Shown: positions 1 through 18,900 of the stretch, one piece after another | Numbering within the stretch: position 1 is the stretch's first letter | Layout of the letters: every line of letters starts with the position of its first letter | From: Cricetomys ansorgei | Lineage: Eukaryota; Chordata; Mammalia; Rodentia; Nesomyidae | Length of the DNA: 64,000 nucleotides | Direction of reading: 5' to 3' | NCBI GenBank assembly: GCA_026225945.1 | Contig: JAMJFZ010000770.1 | Location: 5,185,501 to 5,249,500 of the forward strand | Notes under the pieces: model-generated | What the model saw: only the letters and a program-made list of their open reading frames with translations | Told to the model about the DNA's origin: nothing | Database searches by the model: none | Position numbers and translations under genes: made by a program

Positions 1-6962
<6,962 letters not shown>

Positions 6963-9222
6963 TATGTGTATCCACCGGCACCCTGTGTGAGACTGTATCT
7001 GCTACTCATTCTCCCAGTTGGTATTCCAACAGAGTAACTTTCCTGTTCCCTATAGTCCCCTCTCTTTTTTTTTTCTCCTTTGTTTTATTTTTTTTTTACA
7101 CATTTTTGCATATGTATGATAGTGTGCATGTGGTTGCCATTTTTTATTTCACCACCATAAAACCCTTGAGCACAACAGCAAATAAGCAGACGGACCAAAA
7201 GTTATTTATGATTCTAGGGGGAAAATAACCCAAAGGCACCCTCCAGACGTAAATAGCTCACTGCAGGAATGAGTTCACAGATCAGAAGGGAGCACCTGTG
7301 ATCTGTGTCAGTTAGGCGAAGCAGATTTATCCTGATTTATCAGGATCATCAGAATGCTTGGGGTTTTGATTTTTTTTTTATTTGGCTATTTTTTTTTCTC
7401 TCTCTTTTTATACACACACAGTAAGTCAGCACACAGTCATTTGAAACTAGCAACCAAAAGCAATGAAAACACATTGATCGTTCCCACTCTGGGCTGAAGT
7501 ATCGCAAAACATTTGAAAAGCTTTCAAAGTGTATACAGAAGATGATTAAGTATCTGCTTGTTGCAAGACAGCATCAGAGATTTTTTTTTTTTTTACTTAT
7601 TCACCAAAGCCTTTTTTGTCTCAGAGCTAGCTTCCTTCAGGAGCTAAAGTGAATATTTCTAACTTTAAGATAGAGAGCAAAACAGGTTTCCACTCCTGGA
7701 AATTTGGATGTATCAAATCCAAATCATTTACCTGAAAAGAGGTCTGATTGTGTATTAAATTGTTATTCTGTCTCCCTATGTTGCCGTGGGGATAGCTAGT
7801 TTTTTTTCTTTCACTTTTAACATTTGGGATGAAAAGCCATATGTTTCATAAATATCAGATGTAAGTCATTAAGACCTGCTTCCTGGGACTTTTACATCTT
7901 TTAAAAGGTGAATCACTTACCTTATGTACAGAATAAATAACACTCAGAAAAGAGCAAGTATTTTTCCATGCATTCTCAGGGGACCTTCTTACTCCCCTTT
8001 GTTTGACTAAAGAGGGCCCCAATGCCAGGTAGAATCTTGGGCTGGGGGCAGTGGTAGAATGAGAGGGAGATAGACCCAGCGGTGGCTAATGTTTTTTTTC
8101 TTGTAGGCACTGCCATACTAGATAAATCAGGATGTAGGAGAGTTGTGCCACAGTTGACTTAAGAAAGACAAAAGCTAGAGACTACCTTTAAATTGCTGGC
8201 ACAGCTGTATGATGCTCTATCCCAAAGCAGAAGGCTGGCAGGAGAAGTTCAGTAGAGGCAACCTTTTTAACATATAGCCAAGTCACAAAGGTAGGACTGC
8301 AGAGGGAGCTTCTCCCTGTCATTTCAAGGCAGGAAGAAGAGGCTGTAACAGTGAGCCAAACACTTTTCAGTACAGTTATATTTTTTCCTCATTTTCTTTC
8401 TTTCTTTTTCAAAAAAAAAAAAAAAAACTGTTAAGTCAACATGGGAGGGAAGGTAGACAGTTACCTTTTTCCTAATATGAAATTATCAGACATTTTATGC
8501 ATGAAAATCATGTTTTAGGAAATAGGAGTTCTGAAGAATTGGCCAACTTTACCGTAACCAAATTTTGGTATGGGTAGATTAGCCTTGGACTCAGATGACC
8601 CTATCTGAGATGTTTACTTAGAAATCCACTGATAGCAGAAGGGGTAGAAAAGAGGGGGAACTGTCACACTGTAGCATCTCTTTAAAAAGGTGTTTTTATG
8701 GTGAATGTTTTGGGTTTAGATTTTGGATCCCTTTCCCCTCCAGCATGATGGTTTTGGAGATTTGCTTGCTGTGTGATTGACAAGCACTTTTACTGACAAA
8801 AATTGTGAGACTCTGTCAGAACCTCCACCTCCTCCCACACCAAAGACAGGGGCAGTGCAGTACTCCAACCAGCAATGGGTGGGGAATCATTGTATACATG
8901 TAAATTCAAAGTCCTGTGAGTGGAAGTATTTTTTTCAAATTAGTTTTGTCCTTATATATTTTGATTTATATATGACATGTATCTATCTCTTTATATATAA
9001 CTATATATATAAATTTATATGTATATTTATATATATAAAACTATATATATCCCCTAGTTTTGGATCATGAGAGATCTTCATGCATTCTTGGCAAAGGAGG
9101 TTATGAAGTCACACCCTCAGAACATTTATAACTATAAAAATGTGCCAGTTAAAGTGCTCAACAGGAAATATGACAGTGTAACAGCATTGTAAAACTCACA
9201 TAGCTTACTTCTCTCTCTAAAG
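6963..9222 (+). other. Kcnma1: QEERL 3' UTR / intron before the 29-nt exon
   Basis: In QEERL transcripts this is 3' UTR; in the others it is intron. It is AT-rich with several T runs, an A run near 8410-8427 and a TA-rich patch at 8955-9050. An AATAAA hexamer lies at 7932-7937 and could serve QEERL mRNAs, but I cannot show that it is used. No SINE or LINE was recognised. An open frame at 8777-9070 runs into the TA-rich patch and does not look coding. Confidence 0.6.
7932..7937 (+). promoter_or_regulatory. Kcnma1: Candidate poly(A) signal for QEERL transcripts
   Basis: This is a canonical AATAAA about 0.97 kb after the QEERL stop, followed within 40 bases by a T-rich stretch (GTATTTTTCC). The choice among possible sites is inference. 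An ATTAAA near 9334 is another candidate. Confidence 0.35.
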
Positions 9223-9251
9223 TGCAACAAGGATGACTAGAATGGGCCAAG
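9223..9251 (+). CDS. Kcnma1: Kcnma1 29-nt optional exon (NATRMTRMGQ)
   Basis: This cassette exon is bounded by CTCTCTAAAG|T and CCAAG|GTATGA. Joined to the AA left by donor 6937 it reads AAT GCA ACA AGG ATG ACT AGA ATG GGC CAA G, that is N-ATRMTRMGQ. This is the known segment that precedes EKKWFTDEPDN in the VEDEC form of BK. Its length is 29 nt (2 mod 3), so including or skipping it shifts the frame of the terminal exon. Inclusion gives the long VEDEC tail and skipping gives the short KEMVYR tail. It is too short to show up as an open frame. The residue after RM is T here where I recall N in human; that difference is small. Confidence 0.93.
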
Positions 9252-12200
9252 GTATGACAATTAATGGTTCTGCATGACCTAGCCACTGCTGGGGGTTTTC
9301 TTCTATAACATTGTCCTTGTGAAACTTTTGTGAAATTAAAAAAAGAAGGAGTTACAAATTTTATTCTGTTATTGGTTTGATTTTTTTATTTATATTGTTC
9401 TGTTTGTGGTTCTATTTATTTTGTTTTGCTTCTCCACCCCTCCCTTTCTCCCTCCTCCTCCTTTCTCCGTTCCTTCTTCTTTTTCTTCCTCCACTTTCTC
9501 AATTGCTCAGCGCAATGAGGCTGTGCTGCTGCTATGGCTAGATCCCTTAGAGTTTGTTTTGGTGTTTTGGGGTTTGGGGGTTTGGTGTTCCGGGGGTGAC
9601 TTCTCTCCATCTGGCTTGCCTTCAAATCTGCACGTGGCCTCCCTGCCCACCTTGGTACCTTGCCCAAGTCCAAAAGCATTTTCCCATTGAGAAACCCAGC
9701 TTCCTCCACTTCCCCCATCACCACCGCCCAAACCCAGCCCCCATTGGTCTGTTCACATCTCTGTGTTGATCTTGGCAAGACCCACCAAATCGAACGATGA
9801 TGCCAGTTGATAAATGTTTCTGTAAAACATTCACAGCTATTCCATTTGGCAAATGTGCTTTTCTGTTAATAGTTGATCCTCCTTTCATCTGCAGTAGGAG
9901 GGTTATTAATGGCGAATGCATTGGTCTGTTTCCCTGTTTGATCAGTATGAACAGAGTCAAAGCTGTTGATCTGTATGAATCAATTTGAGAGCACGTGTCC
10001 AGTTATGAAGGGGCTGATGACTCAGGCTGGACAGTACTCATGTGTCTCCTGCCACCTGCCTTTCAGATGTTTGTTAAATCCCAACCACAGATGAGGCAGA
10101 CAGAAGTAAATCCAAAGTGGCTTTCTAATGTAATTGGTTAGTGACTCCAGTAGACAAGAATATAATTGGCTGGAATGGGAACAGACTGTGACATGAGGTG
10201 ATATTTGGGGGTTTGGCCTGGACCTTGGGCACACAATCCCCATTGGGTAATGGTAGATCATTGAAAATTGATCAGAGATGACTACTGATGTATTTGATGC
10301 TGGCAAAGGGATTGTGATGACTTCTCTCTTACTACCTGAGACTTCTCTATTATACTTTTCTCAATAGAGTGAAGACTCTCCTCCATCATTTATCATTTGA
10401 TTCCAAATTCCCTCTTTCAGGAGAACAGACGCTCCCTTAGGAAGGAGGCATACGGGTTCTTGACATTTTGTCTCTTCCTTATTCCCCCCTCCCCAAAACT
10501 AGAAACAAACAGGAAATGGCAGAAAGTGGGAGAACACTGTGAAGAGAAAAATGCACAGATTTAATAAGGACCACAGCCTGGAACTCAGTGGTCTTCTCAG
10601 GTCTGGAGGAGAAGTAGGTGTTGAACCAGTCAGTCTATTCCGCTCAGGCTTTAGAAAGTGCTAGAGTTAAATGAGTTGGTAAACCAGAAGGGAAATCTTT
10701 CCAGTGCCAGCTCTCTGATATCTATGCGATTGTCAACATCCCCAACAGCTGTTCTTGGGGTCCTTCTCAAATCTAACAGCTATTACTGGGGTCCCTCTCA
10801 AATCTGGTTCAAATGGACTCTTGTACTTCCCAGTTTTCACTCTATTTTGGAGATATTTCAGCTTCCTTTCTGAAATTAAAAGTCTTATGACTCAGAATGT
10901 TAAGGTATCCACAATATGTATTTAAAAAAAGAATCTCATCTCAATCATTTTCACACTTTTACAACTATTTTGTAATTTTTCCTCATTCCTCGGTTTATTC
11001 TTGGGAGAGGGGCAGCGAATGCCTGAGGTGTCCACAGCCGATTGGCTGATGTCAGGCTCTTAGAGCCAGATGCTTCCAAGCCAGGGGATAAGCCCTGTGC
11101 GCTTAGTGGCTGGAGACACCAAAATGCCTGTTTGCAGCGCTATCAAGACCCTAGGTGACCAGAGAAACCTTTACTGACTCTCTTTCAACATAAGGAATGC
11201 CTTAAAGGTGCCTATATCCCAATAGAGACAATTATATCAACCTTCCAGGTTCCTATAGCAACAGCTTCCTTGAAGAAGAAGAAGAAAGTACAAAAACTTC
11301 AGGGAGAGGAAGATAAGACAGGGTACAAATCAATTTCTCCCTCAGCTTCTGTCAGCCAATCCTTGCTTTGTCATGATACGATAAGGAAGTAGCTGTGGGC
11401 ATCTGTCACTTAGAGGGTGAAGTATCTCCCGTAAGGAAACTGCACACGGAAGTGAGCAAGAGAAACTCCTGCTGCCTAAGAGGAAAGGCAGGGTTGGTCT
11501 AGATGTAGGGATGCAGAGACAGACAGTCATAGTGGCCGTTACAGAGAAGATGTGAGATCAAAGGAAGCTGGTCTGGGTCTCCTAGAAGATAGGCTTATGT
11601 CTATGGAATAGCTATGCTCTGCAAAGGCAGAAGAAGGGGAGGTGCAATGCACAGTTTTGCCTCGGAGACATCAGGGTTTTGTGAACAGAGGAAGAACAGC
11701 ACGCTGCCTATCGGAAATGTAACCCTGGAAACCACGTGGAGTTGCCCTTGTAGGTTGGAGACCCCTTGTAGCCACGGCTGTCTCATTGTTCTCTCTATCC
11801 AACTGTGATCTTCTCCATCCATGCCTTTGTTCTCAAAGTCTCAGTTTGTGGTGCTACAGAGAGGCAATTATTCCAAGCGCCTTTCCTGTGTTACCAGTTC
11901 CCTTTTCTGCAATCTTCTCTGGGATGCAGAGATGTGAGAAGGCTAAACCCACAGCACTGATAACCCACAGACCCAGCAGAATATCCATCAGTGAAAACTG
12001 ACATCAGAAACAAAGACCCATTGTGCCACAGCCCTGAACTCATGAGCGTGACACCATATTATCCCTTCCTCTCATTCAGCTTCCAGGTGAAAACTACCCA
12101 CAAGATCCTCCAGTGTCATCTCTATTGCCACCATCTCCATTCTTCAGGCCAGCCCCCAATTTACACATCCTAGGTCTCTGCCTCTGGCTCCTACATTAAA

Positions 12201-13491
12201 GAGCTTCATTTGTAAATACAACACGTGGAAGGTACCACCCAACCCTACATCATGTTCATACCAATGTTCACCTTAGAGCTAATGTTTAGGCAATCATCAA
12301 GCTACTCTGATCAGCAAGTAACAGTTGAAGGCACATTCAACTCTCATGATCAAACCAGATGTAGGGGTTATTAGAATCTACGACAAGTCTGGAGTCTGAA
12401 GAACACCAAAATCTGTGTTGTTTAGTCACTCCGATACAGTGTCCATTTCATTAATAACGTTAACAAACTTAGCAAATATTAGTTGCTTACCATGTAACTG
12501 AATGTGTAATAAGTCAGTGGTACCTGATTCATTGGACCTAGCCAACAAAATGAGGAAGGCTATTTCCTTTGCCCTATTCTATAATGACAATAAGATACTT
12601 GACATACCTTTGTCAGAGCAGATAGTATACCAGAGATCCGGGTACACTTGGCTTTAGCCCACAAGCTGGCTCCATTTCGTTGACCTCCACCCCATGGTAT
12701 GTTCAAGTGGACATAGTAGATTAGTTGGTACACAACGTGGCACTGTAAAGAGTATAGCAGTCATTTTACCTCCAGTTATTTTCTCGATTTTATTTTGCTA
12801 TGCCAGTCTGCTCACCACAGATAGGGACATGTCATTCCCTCCCTAAGTCTACTGCCTTGGAACAAAAGTTCCTGACAGGTCAAACTGTGTCCTCAGAATG
12901 AGGGTATCATTCATATCACCAACAAGAAGTTTATGAATGAACACAGATTTTTCCCCAAACGCACCAAGAAGGTTCTCACAGATTATAGAATTTCTCATCT
13001 CAAGTATGAAATATGACCACGTAGAACACTGAGACGAGCCAAGTATTGGAGTGAAGTTCTCTTAACCACTTCAGTACTTATTAGAATTCCTGTTTTGAGT
13101 CTTCTTCCTAGTGCCCAGTTTTGTAGCCATTCATTGGCACAGCTTCATCTTTGAACAGCAAGATTCCATGCACCAAATTGTCACTGTCTTACCCAGGGCA
13201 CATTCCATGGAAGCCCAGTGGCTGATGACCATTAAAGTGTACCCCCCTCTGAAGCTGTCTGGGAGACCTTTGTCCCCAAACATTTTACACAATGTCCAGA
13301 GCATCTCACTAGTTCAATTTCTTCAACACCTTACTTGACCAAGCCTCCCACAGCATGGGCATTTAAAGCTTAGGAGACACTGGAGTTAAACAGTGTCTCA
13401 TCAGGCCTAGAGAGAATCTCACCTCCTGATTGGGAGGTGTTTGTCTGTAACTTGAAGCTGCATTCCCAAACCACAGGGACGGTTCAGATAG

Positions 13492-13570
13492 GTTTTCTTT
13501 TCTTTTCTTTTCTTTTCTTTTCTTTTCTTTTCTTTTCTTTTCTTTTCTTTTCTTTTCTTTTCTTTTTTTC
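13492..13570 (+). repeat. (TTTTC)n microsatellite
   Basis: About 15 nearly perfect copies of the five-base unit TTTTC lie in the last Kcnma1 intron. It is a pure pyrimidine strand and so could form triplex (H-) DNA. The open frames across it on either strand (translated FLFFS or KRKEK repeats) are artefacts of the repeat. Confidence 0.97.
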
Positions 13571-14734
13571 TGCAAGAAATTTAAGAGAAAGAAGCTTAAA
13601 TGAGGCCAATAATGCTGTCTCTCTTATAGACAGCTGGAGGACATTGATATTCTCTCCATGGTGAAAGGTCAAAATGCCCCCTTCCAGTTGAACTGTAAAT
13701 GCTGAATTCTCAACAATTATTCTCTGCAGCGCTTGTAAAATTTTCGGGAAATTGCAGCTGTTTGGTCTTTCACCCAAAACACATCCTCCTTTCCATCAGC
13801 AAGACTTACTCTTCCTACCTGGCATGCCCAACCTTGCACTAAATTCCTTCAGCGAAATCATTTTGCATAACTGCAGTGGCCAGAGCCAGGGGCAGCTTGG
13901 GCAAACAGCATAAACACCAGGCTCCTCTCTGAGCACCATCTCTGAACATAGGCTGTTTGAGAAAGTCATAGTTGGGAATTGTTTCAGAGACCTGGAAATG
14001 CTTTTAAAACATGATAACCATCATACTTTACTCTTCTGAAAGGTTAGTTTAATCGTAGATCACAAAAAATTGGTTTCCACAAATGCATAATGGTTCATCT
14101 ATGTCACACTTGAACTAAATGGTTTTTTAAATGGAGCTGAAATTATTTTGATGTGTACACAGTCCTGGATTTCTATACAACCTTTTTTAACCAACCCATC
14201 AGGAGTCTTGCCTCTAAAGCCTCATTAATAATTCAGATGTGCTGATGACTTTAAAAGATCTATGGGATTGAAGCTTGGGGAAAAAAAAAACCCTCTGCTT
14301 GACAAAAAGATAAATGAATGTAGAAAGAAGCTGTAGGAGGCTGGCAAGCTGTAGATCATCTCAGAACAGATTGTAACTTTATCATTCTGTCAGGGGGAAT
14401 AATTTAAAGCACTTAATCAGTTAGCTTCACTGTGAGGATGCAGCATTATGAATTCCTATCGTCCAATCTGTTCAAATCAAAGTGAACTTAATTATAATAG
14501 GTGAGAGAGCCAGAGCAGGAGGGATCATGGGGAGAACCAGGCAATAGGTAGCCAGTGTCCTGAGGGCTAAACAGAGCTGCTGCTGAACCTTCCTTTTCCC
14601 AACCGTGGCCTAGCCCGTAGGCAGCCACATTGAGGAGCAAGGGCACCGGAAATGGCAGTAATGCAGACCAAGAAGGAAACAGCAGAGGGACCATGAGCTA
14701 ATTGCAAATGCTTAATTTATAAATATAAGCCAAT

Positions 14735-14764
14735 GCGTGTGTGCGCACGCACACACACACACAC
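14735..14764 (+). repeat. Alternating GT/GC/CA tract
   Basis: GTGTGTGCGCACGCACACAC passes from GT to CA through a GCGC centre, so the strand is partly self-complementary and purine/pyrimidine alternating throughout. Such tracts are prone to Z-DNA and to length change. Confidence 0.9.
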
Positions 14765-15769
14765 CAGCTGGGTGATCATTTTAACAGGTAGGTTCACAAC
14801 CAGACACAAGGAAGACGTGAATTTGTGAGCTGTTCCATAAGAAATAAAAACAGAAGCTAGAGGTATCATTGTCTCTAGAGCGGTGAACCTGTTTGATAAC
14901 TGCTTTTCTTCCCCCTCTCTTCCCTAAGCCACTGTAATAAAGCCTACCGTCCCCAGAGCTAGATATTCTCCAGCCCAGTCCCTTCCTATCTGTTCACACG
15001 GCCAAGTTTTCAGAGAATTTTAGACCTAGAAGGAGGTACAGATTAGAGTTGAACCCTGTCAAACAGCACAGGCCAGCTAAGAGGCTGCTCCTCTGCAAGG
15101 ACTCCAGAAGCCCTGACTCAGCAAGTCGCTCTCAACCATTTCTGTGTTTAGGGTGGAAACGAATGTGGCAAGACTCCATGAGCTCTCTGCTGGCAGCTTG
15201 GGTTATTATAGTCAGCTGAGACAAGTGCCACCTGGAACTCTTTCCAGTGACTTTACACCCACAGAGCTCTCTTTCTTTACACAAAAGCCATTTTAAAATT
15301 CTCTTTCAGAACAGTTTACTATTCAGATTTTCACTCTCATTGGCCAACAAATCCTGTGGGATTCCTTTAAGACCCCCACAAACTACCAGAGGGATGCAAA
15401 CAGGACAGAAGTGGTAGAGTTTACATCTGCCTTTGAGACTGCTTCTTGTAACAAACACAAGGAAAGGCCGGGGTGAGGTAAAACCACAAAAGATTCTGAA
15501 GCTTTCATTCTGCAATAGGGACGGTGGCCATCTCTTCCAACTTAGTCTCCGAGGTCGGCCTACTCTAGCACATTCATTTTGTTCCTCACTTGCTACAGGA
15601 AAGAGAGGCACGGTTCAGGTTCTGGGGCTTCCATACACTGTACTGTCTTAGCAATCACTCACTGTCAGCTTCTATTGATTACCTTTATGCATTTTCAATG
15701 AACTTTCTGCAAGCTTAACCTAGGACTAATTAAGCTTCTCGTTTCTCCTTCTTGTTCTCTATCCATTTT

Positions 15770-15782
15770 GCCCTTTAGCAGA
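15770..15782 (+). promoter_or_regulatory. Kcnma1: Tandem NAGNAG 3' splice site
   Basis: The sequence CCCTTTAGCAG|AAAAG offers two acceptors three bases apart, after 15778 (TAG) and after 15781 (CAG). After the 29-nt exon the proximal choice gives …GQ-AEKKWF and the distal one GQ-EKKWF. After donor 6937 directly, they give DKQ-NRKEMVYR or DKQ-KKEMVYR. Both alternatives are in-frame, so one residue is inserted, lost or changed. Confidence 0.88.
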
Positions 15783-15933
15783 AAAGAAATGGTTTACAGA
15801 TGAACCGGATAATGCCTATCCCAGAAACATTCAAATCAAGCCCATGAGTACCCACATGGCTAACCAGATCAACCAATATAAATCCACAAGCAGCCTGATC
15901 CCTCCAATCAGAGAAGTGGAAGATGAATGTTGA
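15779..15933 (+). CDS. Kcnma1: Kcnma1 terminal exon, dual-frame: VEDEC tail or KEMVYR tail
   Basis: Entered after the 29-nt exon, this exon reads (A)EKKWFTDEPDNAY, then PRNIQIKPMSTHMANQINQY, KSTSSLIPPIREVEDEC and stops at TGA 15931-15933. Entered directly from donor 6937, its first 25 nt are read one base out of phase as (N)RKEMVYR and stop at TGA 15801-15803. Both ends are known BK channel C-termini. The VEDEC tail is linked in the literature to altered surface trafficking. Both stops lie in the last exon, so neither form should trigger nonsense-mediated decay. The first 22-25 coding bases therefore encode protein in two frames. Identity is near certain. Confidence 0.97.
15801..15803 (+). 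other. Kcnma1: Stop codon of the KEMVYR form
   Basis: The bases ATG GTT TAC AGA TGA end the short form at 15803. In the VEDEC frame the same bases are read as AAA TGG TTT ACA GAT GAA (KWFTDE). It lies 130 bases before the VEDEC stop. Confidence 0.95.
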
Positions 15934-18900
15934 CTCCCAGGAGACCAGAACTATTTTTTTAAAGCCTGACAAACTTCATAAATGGTGACGTGACTTTTCT
16001 TCCTCTTACATGCTGAATCACTGGTGGAAACACTAGAATAAGCAAGAATTGCAAGAAAATAAAGTAGACAGATCTTTCTCTTTGCCTTGAATATTGCTTC
16101 CATGTATTTTGGAAAAGAAGATGATTTCATTTATAAATGAACATACTAAAATAGTCATGTATAGCTTCTAGTGTTTTAAATTATTTTTATTTATTAGAAA
16201 GAAAATATATTTTTCTTTTCTTTTTTTCATTGCCAGATATCTTCCCATACATCAAAGCAATGCAAAATCAAAATGAGCAAGTGGCCAGATTCCTTAATGC
16301 AGATTTCTCTTCTTTCTTTCTTTTTCTTTGAGGAGAATGATGGTCACCACTCCAGTTTGTAATTAAGGAAATGGATTACTAAATGCATTTTAAGATGGCT
16401 AGTAATGTACACATACATTTTAGTAAATCAAAAAAAAAAAAAAAAAAGCCAAAAGAGCAGAGGTAAATACTTGCCTCTCCCCTGTGTGGGTGTGTGTTCT
16501 GATCTGCACTGACACCAGCTCTTAACACTTCAGCTTAGTTATCTTCACAGTTGATAGGCAGGGCTTTGTAGTTTCAGTTTCCATGCAGCGTTTCTCACCC
16601 ATTGCTCATATATTTAAAGGAAAGAGTTTCTTGCAACTTTTCTGTAGTTGCCAGGCCAGGTTTAAGCAGCCAGCTCAAGACATGGGAAAGGTTCAGAGGC
16701 ACACCTAGGGTGTTGGAGTGCGAACCAGAGGCTCCAAAGAGCAGGCTCCGTTGTTCTCATGCTGGGGCCTCCTCCACGCTGCTATGCTCCCCATTTCATC
16801 CTTCTTAATCACCTAAGGAAGTGATGTCAACTGTGGGAGGATCGGGTGAATTCTTTGCCCCGTTCAGAGCTTTTAGCCTGAAAATTTGTGAGCATCAACA
16901 AATAGTTTTACCTAACAGTAGGATCTAAGAAGTGCTATGCTTATCACAAAGTTTTTGTTTAGAAGTCATAAAATGTCCACTGTAAAGGACATGACTTTTG
17001 CTCAGATTTTCGTCTGCTGGCTTTCCTTGGTTGAACTGAGGGGATAAAATATTCAAATTCACTAAAATACTTACAAAAACAGTAACAACCAAAAGGAAAG
17101 TAAAGTCTTGCTCTCAACACAGACTGTTAGAAAAAAAGGCCTTTGAAAATTACCAGCAATGAAGCAAAATGTATCAGCCACTTGAACCTATGGTCGAAAG
17201 ATTTTTCTACCATCAGATGAATTTGTGATGTCTCAGCTCTGCTGCTGCATGCATGCCCAGTGTATAGTCACCTCAACAAATGTTTCATTCCAATGACTTA
17301 AAAAGTCTTTCACCTTCATAGTGAACAACCTTTGGTGTGATCATCAGGGTCTCTGGAGAAGCATGGGTGTGACTGTCATTTTTATATCCTTAAAAATGTA
17401 AAATGTGGACACTTTCCAAACTAACCAAAAGAGCCCCTAAAGTCCCATGGCATTTTCTTCCATTAACTATTTAGGCCATGACTCTGTGGTACCTAGTCAT
17501 GATAGTACAACTCAGATCGGAACAGAGCAATGAGATTACCATGAGAACGTACGTCCACTAAGGACTCCAATTACCAGTGTAGGCAAAATGAGCTTCCACC
17601 TCTGTCCACTCCCTGCAGAGCCAATGTAGTTGTGCTTCCACCATGTAGGCATTGTCCTGCAGTGACTTGTTGGACTGTGGTTTCTCTGTTGTCACATTTT
17701 GTAGAATTAGTTCTATAAAAGCATTGTGAATATGATGTGTGTCCAATTGGATTGTTAACACAAAAATATTTATAATCAATCAATAGTCGACTCAGGCTGA
17801 AATGACGTCAGCAGTCTATATTCAGGCTTATAAACATTTCTTGGTTTCCAACAGAATTTAAATGTGTTGTGGGGATAATCCACTGCCAGGATATTGGCAG
17901 CATTCCTGGAAGCTAAAGCTTACTTTAGCATCATGACTTTGTATTGGGGTCACCTAAGTACATTCATGTCAATCCACGCTCTTTTTTACTTCCTGAACCA
18001 CAGTAGGCTCTCCCTCCCACTCATCCCTAACTAAACACCTCTGAAATTGTCACAGTTCTTTGATTTCCTATGCTGACCAATGTTGTTTACCTAAATAAAT
18101 TTTTATTAGAAGAATAGTGTTCTCCACACTCCACTCCATGCGAGGCAGGAAGCAGAAGCAGAACCCCATTCCCATTGCTCACTGTAGAGATTTAAATTTA
18201 ACCACTTTTCTTAACCACAATGGCTACGATGATAGTTTCCTACAGTAAGAGGCTCTCTCAGTTCATTCAGCAGCTTCCAAAACCCAAGATAGTAGAAATC
18301 CATTTTCTTCTAAAACAGAGCAATAAACAAAGAACAAATCAAGCATGAATCTTAGATGGTATGGACTATGACCAGGCGGTGGTCCCTTTGGCAAAAACTC
18401 ATGGTCAGTCAGTTGAAACAGAAATAGCATTTGTTAAAAATAACTAGAAGGTCCAAGGCAATGTCCAAACTTCCCAGTTTGTTTATATTTGTTCTGAGTC
18501 CTCTGTAGGGTAAAAACTGTCTTTCCAACCACAATCACCTTAGGCCAGTGATGTTCCTCTTTGGAATATTCCACATTAGAAGGCTCTGATCTCCAGTCCC
18601 TGTTTAGGGTTCCAGAAAAGCTATTGTGGCAAACTAATGATGCTTTGAGAATCGGCCTATTTGAAAAACAGAAACCACCTTTGTGTGAGTACATCACCAT
18701 TTTTCTCATATAGATGATGTGCTTTTGTCTAAGTGACTATATTTCAAAATACCCCCCATCCTATAGCCAACATTCACTGAAGGTGTTTTATGTTTAAAAG
18801 CTGGTTGTGACTAAGTCACCTGAAAGAACAACCTTACTTTTACAAGTTGAGCTTTTTTTTTGTTGTTTGTTTGTTTATTAAGTGATGGAAGACTTTAATC

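Larger units (their letters stand above)
9252..15778 (+). other. Kcnma1: Kcnma1 last intron (6.5 kb)
   Basis: The intron runs from donor GTATGA to the acceptor region ATTTTGCCCTTTAG ending at 15778. It contains no SINE or LINE that I can recognise. Seen directly are a pyrimidine-rich stretch (9428-9500), a (TTTTC)n microsatellite (13492-13570) and a short alternating GT/CA tract (14735-14764). Two blocks, about 9790-9990 and 14090-14500, have mixed composition without repeats and could be conserved regulatory DNA. That is a guess from texture only. Confidence 0.7.

Noticed and set aside
8777..9070. 97-codon frame with a proline run between the QEERL stop and the 29-nt exon
   Set aside because: It runs into a TA-rich low-complexity patch (IYLFIYNYIYKF) and lacks splice sites in phase with the BK frame.
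9797..9988. 63-codon open frame in the last intron
   Set aside because: No domain and no in-phase splice sites identified; retained only as a possible conserved non-coding block.
13363..13777. Lysine-rich and phenylalanine-rich frames
   Set aside because: They translate the (TTTTC)n microsatellite in the Kcnma1 intron.
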